DNA from: Hypomyces perniciosus
Lineage: Eukaryota; Ascomycota; Sordariomycetes; Hypocreales; Hypocreaceae
Reading direction: 5' to 3'
Assembly: GCA_008477525.1 (NCBI GenBank)
Contig: SPDT01000001.1
Coordinates: forward strand, 4,030,001-4,094,000
DNA: 64,000 bases
How positions within the stretch are numbered: position 1 is the first letter of the stretch; every line of letters starts with the position of its first letter. The notes beneath the pieces are model-generated. The model was not told the DNA's origin. It made no database searches and worked only from the letters and a program-made list of their open reading frames with translations. Below are positions 55,964-64,000 of the stretch, piece by piece. Position numbers and translations under genes: made by a program.

Positions 55964-58347
55964 ATGGGCTCAATATATCGTCTCCGGATAGAGGCGATTG
56001 CCAGTGGTAAGTTTGCCGTGCTTCTTTGGCTGTAGCGCATACTGACAGATTGCCAGACTTGGTGGACATCTGGCACGTTTATCGCACACCAATTATTCTA
56101 TGCACTCTCGTGCTCCTAGTCGCTGCTAGAACATATTTGCATACGACAGCACCAAGAGAGAAGCCAGTTGCCCTACCAAACGTATATAATAAGGAAATAC
56201 CGCCCAAGGTTGAAGAGAAGGCGATTCGTCATGAACCCGACGTGAAGATTGCGACTCGATCCAATGGCCCACGACGGATAAAAGGAGGACTGACGAAGAA
56301 GCCGTCGCAAGAGGACCAGAGCACAAAGGATGTGAACCGACCTACAAAGGTACTGGTGTTTTTTTCCTCTGTCACTACGAAAACGGAGAAGATTGCACAT
56401 GAGCATATAAAAGCTTTGGAAACGTCCATGGACCAGACGACTCAGGAGACGGGCCATGAGTTCCTGAAGCCTGAACTGTACGACTTGACTGAGATTGACT
56501 TTGAGGATTACTTTGTTGCGCCACCAAAGTCGTGTGAAGGAATTGGCCTTTTCTACCTATTCCTCATCCCGAGCTACAACATCGACACAATCAACGACAC
56601 TTTCCTGCAACACCTGCAGGAAACCCACCATGATTTCAGGATTGACACGGCACCACTTTCTCCTCTACTAGGATACTCTGTTTTTGGCTTCGGAGACAAA
56701 GAAGGCTGGCCAAATGAGGACGAGGGTTTCTGCTTCCAAGCAAAGGAGCTTGACAAGTGGATGTCGAAGTTGACTGGGCGAAAGCGAGCCTACCCTGTTG
56801 GAATGGGGGATTTAAAGAGTGATCACGCGGAGCGGTTTACAGAATGGACCTCAGGGGTTTGTGAGGTGATTTCTCACGCATCGCGAACTGGATTTCTGGG
56901 CGAGGGAGTCCCTGGGAGCGGAGCTGCAGTAGAGAGCGATGAAGAAGACGCTGAAGTGGACGACGGCGAAGTGGTTTTCGATGATGAGGAGCCAGAGGGC
57001 AACAAGAAGTCCAATGGATCCAAGCCACTGGACGATGTTGAGGATCTGGGTAAGATGGTACGCTCATCCGCCAAGGATGGAAATGAAGCCAGTCAAAAAG
57101 CTCCTCTGGCTGTTGACTTTACGTCATACGGCTCGTCGAACAAGAGAAAGGCCCAAGCCCCCGTTATCAAGGAAATGGTCGCCAAAAACTCACCCACATA
57201 TGCAGCCCTCACCAAACAGGGATACTCAATTGTTGGATCTCACTCAGGAGTCAAAATATGTCGATGGACCAAGTCCGCACTGCGCGGACGAGGTAGTTGC
57301 TACAAGTACTCCCTTTACGGCATCAACTCACATCAATGTATGGAAACGACACCATCTCTGTCTTGCTCTAATAAGTGTGTCTTCTGCTGGCGGCACGGCA
57401 CAAATCCTGTCGGCACAACGTGGCGCTGGGTTGTTGACCCCCCTGAGATGATTTTCGAGGGTGTCAAAGAGAACCATTATAAGAAGATCAAGATGATGCG
57501 AGGCGTGCCCGGTGTTCGAGCAGAAAGATATTCGGAGGCTCTTCAAATTCGGCATTGTGCACTATCCTTGGTTGGAGAACCCATCTTTTACCCGTATATC
57601 AATGAGTTTCTTGGTATGCTGCATGCGGAACGAATCTCGTCATTCCTTGTTTGCAATGCACAGCATCCGGATCAACTTGCGGCTCTCAAGGCTGTCACGC
57701 AGCTTTACGTATCAATCGATGCCTCCAACAGAGACTCTCTGCGAAAAATCGACAGACCCTTGCATCGGGACTTTTGGGAGAGGTTCCTCAGATGCCTGGA
57801 TATTCTGAAAGAAAAGCGCTTCCGCCATCGGACGGTCTACCGTCTAACCCTGGTGAAGGGCTTCAACGTAGAGGATGAAGCCGAGGGCTACGCCCAGCTT
57901 ATCGAGCGTGGGATGCCTTGTTTCGTAGAGGTCAAGGGCGTGACGTACTGTGGCACAGCTACATCCTCCAACGCCGGCCTGAGTATGTCCAACGTCCCCT
58001 TTTACTGGGAGGTCTGTGACTTTGTCAAGGCTCTAGACAAACGGCTCAAGGAGAAGGGTCTGGACTACGGGATTGCTGCTGAACACGCACACAGTTGCTG
58101 TGTCCTGTTGGCGAGCGAGCGCTTCAGAGTCGATGGGAAGTGGCACACACATATTGACTACCAGAAATTCTTCGAGCTCCTTGAGGAAAGGGGCCCTGAC
58201 GGCGATTGGAGGCCAGAGGATTATATGGGACCACCGACTCCCGAGTGGGCATTGTGGGGAAACGGAGGCTTTGATCCGCGAGACGAGAGGGTGGACAGGA
58301 AGGGGCGAAAAAAGGAGGCCATTGTTGTGCGCGAGGCACCAGAGTGA
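55964..58347 (+). CDS. tyw1: tRNA 4-demethylwyosine synthase Tyw1
   Basis: Exon 1 55964-56006 and exon 2 56057-58347 give 777 residues. An N-terminal membrane anchor (TPIILCTLVLLVAARTYL) is followed by a flavodoxin-like domain (KVLVFFSSVTTKTEKIA; YSVFGFGDKEG) and an acidic linker. The radical-SAM domain has CSNKCVFC with C451, C455 and C458 for the 4Fe-4S cluster, and ends near AEHAHSCCVLLA. Tyw1 condenses N1-methylguanosine-37 of tRNA-Phe with pyruvate to form the tricyclic base of wybutosine, at the ER surface in yeast. The start is inferred: the long frame has no early ATG, and splicing the MGSIYRLRIEAIAS exon with a 50 nt intron to the CCAG acceptor restores the frame. Other acceptors (GTAG, ACAG) imply too short an intron or the wrong phase. 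Confidence 0.92.
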
Positions 58348-58774
58348 GAGGAGCAGATCCCAAATCATTAGTTCAATGCAACCGAAGTGACATTGCTATC
58401 CAGAAGAGGTACCAGTCCCGCATTGTCATCACGTAGGTCAAAGAAGCCATTAGATTCATGATGGATTATGGAAACGCTACCAGCACTACCTTTCCCAAAT
58501 CTCCCATGGCTGTATCATATACCGTACCCTGTTTACACAAAGCTACCCCCATTGGGGAGCTAGAAGAGCCAGAAAAATATGGTACATCGAAGGCCCGCCC
58601 AGTCTCCCGGATTTTTTCGTTTTCGGTATATAATAGGGGGATCTGGTGCTTCGAGTCGAAACTTCTTTTTTTCGAGTTCACAGTTTCTTTTGGAAATTGT
58701 TTTTGTTCCTTGTTCCTTTTGGAAACTTGATTGGAGTGGAGAGGCACCAGGCTGATGATTGTCGTACGGCCGAC
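58348..58774. other. Intergenic between convergent tyw1 and tom20
   Basis: 3' ends of both genes. A TATATAATA stretch is at about 58627. No gene. Confidence 0.5.
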
Positions 58775-59494
58775 TTAGTCGAGGCCAACGTTGGGGATAT
58801 CGCTCAAGTTGATGCCAGCAGCTCGAGAGCGGATGTTGATGTCACCATCGTATGCGATCATCTCGGCCAGGATGTCTAATATAGGCTGTGGGGGTGGCAA
58901 TTGTCAGCTCTGCATCGGCAGGGTCTTTATATAAGAGATGGATATATAGACACTTACCTTTGGCACGGTGCTGTCGTAAATCTTGATAAGATCACCAGGA
59001 GCAGGGTATACCTTCAGTCCCTTGTAGAAGGCCAGGGCAGAGTCAATTGCCTTGGATGCTACAGGAAAAGTCAGTATCAGATATCGGAAAACCTCAGAGT
59101 GGAATCGGAGGGCCAAACGTACGATCTGAGCTCAGCATCTCTCCAGTCATGACCTGTTCGTTGAAGTAGGCTTCGCGCTCTTCCACGCCAGTTGGGAAAC
59201 CCTCCTCCTTGGCCTCATCGACCTTGATCTTGACGATCCTGCGCTGGTGCTGTGACGAGGCCTCGGCTTCTTCCTTCTCGGCGCGGACCTGTCTGCGCTC
59301 GTTTCTCCTCAGGTTGCGGCGGAACTCAGCGTCTCTCCGCCGTCTGAAATCAAAGTAGATAGCATATGCTACACAATTGTTAGAGGGATTTTGCCGGTGG
59401 ATCGTCGGAAAAGAAATCAAAGGCGAGACATACCCACGAGACCCGTCGCAACGGTTGCGACTGATGCCGTCACTAGAGTATTTGTCTGGACCAT
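58775..59494 (-). CDS. tom20: Mitochondrial import receptor Tom20
   Basis: Minus-strand exons 59434-59494, 59123-59368, 58958-59058 and 58775-58885 give 172 residues. The N-terminal anchor ([20 protein letters not shown]) is followed by basic [19 protein letters not shown], a charged helix, and the cytosolic TPR-like receptor domain with [29 protein letters not shown] and, across intron 3, [14 protein letters not shown]. Tom20 sits in the outer mitochondrial membrane and binds presequences through this groove. The C-terminus [11 protein letters not shown] is short and acidic. The start ATG gives the membrane helix directly. The exo84 start codon is 477 bp away in the divergent direction. Confidence 0.94.
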
Positions 59495-59971
59495 TTTTTG
59501 ACGACGGAGGGGCTAGACTGCGAGGGGAATAGAGGCGCAATGGAAAATATCTGACGGCGCCGAGGAAAGAGACTCTCTTGCTGCCAGTCCGCGTCGTCGG
59601 CGTGTCAAATGGTGGAAGAAATTGAGCTTCAGCTCGGTGGTTGCTGTCGCCAATTTTTTGGCACGATCTTCACACACAGATATATGGATCACTGTCGTAA
59701 TAGCTCGGGGCCTCGATTGGATCTCTGGAGGCTGTCGGCGGATCGTCGGGTAAATAGGAGGGAGCTTCCCTCAGCTCAGGTGGCAGTGCGTGTGATGCCG
59801 CAACCACCGCCCCGAAACACCACAGTATACGGAGTAGGCTACGCGAAGCTAATAAGGCTCTGTGCGACACACAACTCTCGGCCGAGGCATTGGGGCCTCC
59901 GGTAGCTTGTATTACTTTTTACTTCGTTTAATCGGCATTCTACCCGTCTCTGGGTTCGACGAGCAGCCAAC
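59495..59971. other. Divergent promoter region tom20 / exo84
   Basis: No gene. One ATACGGAGTA copy at about 59828. Otherwise nothing recognised. Confidence 0.5.
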
Positions 59972-62129
59972 ATGTCGGAGGAGCGCAGCAAGATCCTGTC
60001 CCTTCGCAGTGGGCCGAAGAGGAAGGCCAGGCCAACAATCAGTGCGCCGCGACAGATATCGAGCCCGATTTCTCACGGTGATCCAGCGAGAGGCCTTGCT
60101 TCTGGCCCTGGCCTGGTGCCATTGTCTGAGGCAGCCCGGTCCCGTCCGCGGCCTGCCATCCAAGGTGGAAAGGTGAGGAGACGACATCTCGACCTCGCGA
60201 CACCAGCAAGGAGCATGTGACTGACATGATATAGACCTCGGATCTAGTAAAACAGCGCTACTCGACGCGATTCAACAATCTACCGCCTGGCTTTGATCCG
60301 ACCGCTCCTCCAGTTCCTGGATTGCCCTCGTTTGACCAGAAAGAGCCCGGCGAGCGCCGACCTCCCCCGTCTCGAGGGGGAGCTGCCCCAGTCGTCGATA
60401 TCAAAGCACTCCGAGATCCGAACCTCGTTCCTGATCAATACGTGGCAAGTGTATTGAGCGATGCGACCGAGGATCAGATCCGGGAGTTTGAAGAGTCTCT
60501 GCGCAACATTAAGAGCCGTGCTGCGACGGACCTTCAGCAGAATTTACTGCAAAATCGCACACAGTTTATTAAAATCAGCAAAGAGGCAGAGAAGTTGAAA
60601 GGAGAGATGAGGGCTCTTCGCAACCTGATGTCGGAACTGAAGGCGAACACCACTGCCCTGAGAGCGGCGTCCGGGAGAGGCGAGGAGGAGATGGACATTA
60701 GCCGCAGTACTATGAGCAAGCGGGATAAGCGAAGCTCCGTTGCCGATAGGAGCGCACTCTGGAACTCGCAAATGCAAGCTCTGTATAAGAACGTGGAAGG
60801 AACCCAGAAGTTTCTACCAAACGCGCCTGGCCGTCATCCGATCCAGGATGCCGGTCCCTGGATTGAATTGGACAATGCCACGTACAAACCCAGGAGGGCC
60901 ATGCAGATCTTTTTATTGAACGACCATCTTCTTATTGCTTCTCGTAAGAAGAGGAGAGTTGACGCGCCTAATGCGGACATTCGTGGTCCGATGACAAAGC
61001 TTGTGGCAGACCGGTGTTGGCCACTGCTGGACATTGAGGTCATTGACATGCCCGGAACTGGGGAGTCTTCGTGGGGCCGAAACAAACTGGTGGATGCCAT
61101 CATGATCCGCGGCGGCGGCCAAGAGTCGTTCATCTATCGCACGGAGAGGGAGGGGTCTTCTGAGAAGAAAACACTGGTGATGAATATACGCAAGGCGGTG
61201 GAAGAGCTCCGAAAGGGGCTGCAGTCTGAGATGGAAGCCAACAACAAGGCAAGGGAGACGATCAACTACTTTGCGTCAAGGGACCCAGGGCTACTTCAGA
61301 AGACGGAGTTATTGGAGACTCTCTCGGACATCAAAGACATGCTCATCGAAGTGGACGGCAAGCAGCAGAATCTCCGCTGGGTTGAAGGACAGATGGATGA
61401 ACTTGATATCGACATTGCTCTCCAGAAGTTTGAGCTTGCTGTAGCACGTGTGGAGAAGCTCAAGAGCCTTGCAAGGGGGGTGAAGAGCAATGCGGTTGCG
61501 CAAGACTTTATCGATTTCAAGGTTGAGGAGAGATGTGCCAAGCTTGCGGGCATCCTCGTCCGCGAGTTGGAGGCGACGCACAACCAGCAGATAAAGACGA
61601 AGCGAAACGTCAGCTGGTTAACGCGACTTGGCTTCGAGGACAGAGCTCGAGAAGCCTACATCAAAGCGCGAAGCAAGACGATTCACAAGAGAGCCAGGTA
61701 TATGAGGCCTACAGGTCCTAGTGCGTATAGGCGTACGGTGCTGATTCAATTAACAGGCAATGTATCTTCCAGGGTGATCTACAGCTGTACATCTGGCAGT
61801 TGTCTTTTGTGTACTTCACCATCATTCACAACACAGTGGAGTGCTTTCAGAGCTGTTTCCCTCCGCCCATGATGAGTACCTGCGTCAAGTGGGCAAAGGA
61901 AGAGGTAGAGGCCTTCAATGTGGTTCTGGCAAGACAGCTGAGCAGCACAGAACACGGTGGACAGGCTTGGACGCAGTGCATGGACCAGGCCAAGGAGAAT
62001 GCGAAGAGGCTCTCTGAAGTCGGGCTTGACTTCATGAACCTAGTAGGACAGGGCTTGATGAGCAATGCGGCGACGCCGGGCGTGGGCTCTGAGAGCCAGA
62101 GCCCAGTTGGACTGGGATTAGCATCATGA
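59972..62129 (+). CDS. exo84: Exocyst complex subunit Exo84
   Basis: Exons 59972-60172, 60235-61697 and 61757-62129 give 678 residues. A basic, Ser/Pro-rich start (RSGPKRKARPTISAPRQ) leads to the Vps51/Exo84 coiled coil (VASVLSDATEDQIREFEESL; LQQNLLQNRTQFIKISKEAE). Then comes a PH domain (about 270-370, including MQIFLLNDHLLIASRKKRR) and the C-terminal Exo84 helical bundle with QCIFQGDLQLYIWQLSFVYF across intron 2. The exocyst tethers secretory vesicles to the plasma membrane at growing tips. Both introns are GT-AG and in phase; without removing intron 2 the frame would end soon after RYMRPTG. The C-terminal tail is Gly/Ser-rich. Confidence 0.94.
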
Positions 62130-62894
62130 TGGAAGAAGAGCAGGCTCTCTTCTCCTTATTATTCTTCGTCTTGCTATGACGAGAGGGAGACTGGATGACG
62201 CAGATGCACGATACACGATGTGCGATGCGAGGTCTTGCACATGATGATGGATCATTGTACCTAAAAGACCAAGAACAGAGCAACAAACAGGTTGGTGAAA
62301 TATTAATGCCCATATCAATATCAATACGGAGTATAGGGAGACGACATAATTTATCAAGATATTAATCCATTCGCCACATGTTATGTACCTCTGTATTCGT
62401 CGTGTTATGTACAGGTTAGGTACTATAGGTACTGTGCAGCGTTTATCAGCGAACCAGTTGGAGGCTAGCGTAAGCGAGATGGCAATCTCATGCACTGCAC
62501 CTGCCATCCAATGTTATCAACCAGCCAAAACAAAGACGGGAAATTCACTACAGAAGGACACAACGCTTTGCCTCAAATATTTCCGAAAGAGGCAAAAAAA
62601 ATAGTTGCACTGAAAATCTTCCCTTCTTCTTCTCCTCAATAAAATTTCCCAGCCTCCTGCTGTTGTTTGTTGTTCCGCTGCTGTTGCTGCAAACAGGGAG
62701 AGACACGAATAGACAGACGGTTTATCTCCCTATTTCCTGTCGCTGCCCCACCGCCCGCTGCCGCCGCCGCTTCGAAGAGCCACCAGAGGTGTGACCGCAA
62801 CGTCATTCACTCCCAAAAGCCCCTTCGAACAGCTTCTCACATATCAACCGCCCTTCCCCCAAACCCTCAGATCGACAGCGGCCGCGCAGCCATC
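62130..62894. other. Intergenic and PP2A gene leader
   Basis: Contains the exo84 3' end, one ATACGGAGTA near 62325, and a pyrimidine- and CTG/CCG-rich leader (62620-62800) before the phosphatase ATG. No gene. Confidence 0.5.

Positions 62895-64000
<1,106 letters not shown>

Overview
The window is nuclear DNA of a filamentous ascomycete (Pezizomycotina). The genes carry many short (about 45-80 nt) GT-AG introns with CTAAC/CTGAC-type branch sites, intergenic DNA is compact, and the proteins are fungus-specific types (SUR7/PalI protein, Dad4, Ssu1, KapC, Nca2, AcuF-like zinc finger). The intergenic palindrome TACGGAGTA/TACTCCGTA and the protein sequences suggest a Sordariomycete, perhaps Hypocreales, but this placement is an inference and not secure. 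Exon boundaries below were worked out by hand from splice signals, phase and conserved protein sequence.

Layout. 0-18.2 kb is mostly housekeeping: a partial SUR7/PalI-like protein (-), a Rab5/22-like GTPase (+), the giant Ski2-like helicase Slh1/ASCC3 (-), the SNARE Ykt6 (+), a disordered protein of unknown function (-), profilin (+) and Got1 (-). 18.6-23.7 kb is an accessory island: a DUF7580-type gene broken by one in-frame TGA, placed head-to-head with an AcuF-like C2H2 zinc-finger gene, then a small orphan gene followed by a hairpin-rich stretch. 24.5-28.9 kb returns to core functions: ies6 (-), dad4 (+) and arp5 (+); Ies6 and Arp5 are partners in the INO80 remodeller. 28.9-34.0 kb is a gene-poor, AT-rich stretch ending in a terpene synthase gene with a one-base frameshift inside its second metal-binding motif. 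34.7-44.8 kb holds the bZIP factor kapC (-), a 3.1 kb gene-free stretch, pterin-4a-carbinolamine dehydratase (+), the sterol C-4 methyl oxidase erg25 (-) and nca2 (+). 45.1-51.5 kb holds a sulfite exporter ssu1 (-) and a cysteine dioxygenase (+), divergent from each other and separated by 4.1 kb that contains a nested terminal-inverted-repeat transposon. 52.4-64 kb is again core: a HIRAN-SNF2-RING translocase (+), tyw1 (+), tom20 (-), exo84 (+) and the start of the PP2A catalytic subunit (+), cut by the window edge.

How genes work together. Cysteine dioxygenase makes cysteine sulfinate, whose breakdown yields sulfite, and Ssu1 exports sulfite, so the 45-51 kb pair is a plausible sulfur-detoxification / sulfitolysis unit. 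Arp5 and Ies6 form one module of INO80 and lie 1.3 kb apart. Ykt6, Got1, the Rab protein, Exo84, profilin and the SUR7-like protein all serve secretion or the cell cortex, but their spacing looks like chance.

Broken or decaying items: the DUF7580 gene, the terpene synthase gene and the nested TIR element. Unusual splicing: a probable GC-AG intron in arp5, an ATG-only first exon in dad4, micro-exons in profilin and got1, and 54-nt stop-free introns in the cysteine dioxygenase and HIRAN-SNF2 genes. No tRNA, rRNA or CRISPR array was seen.
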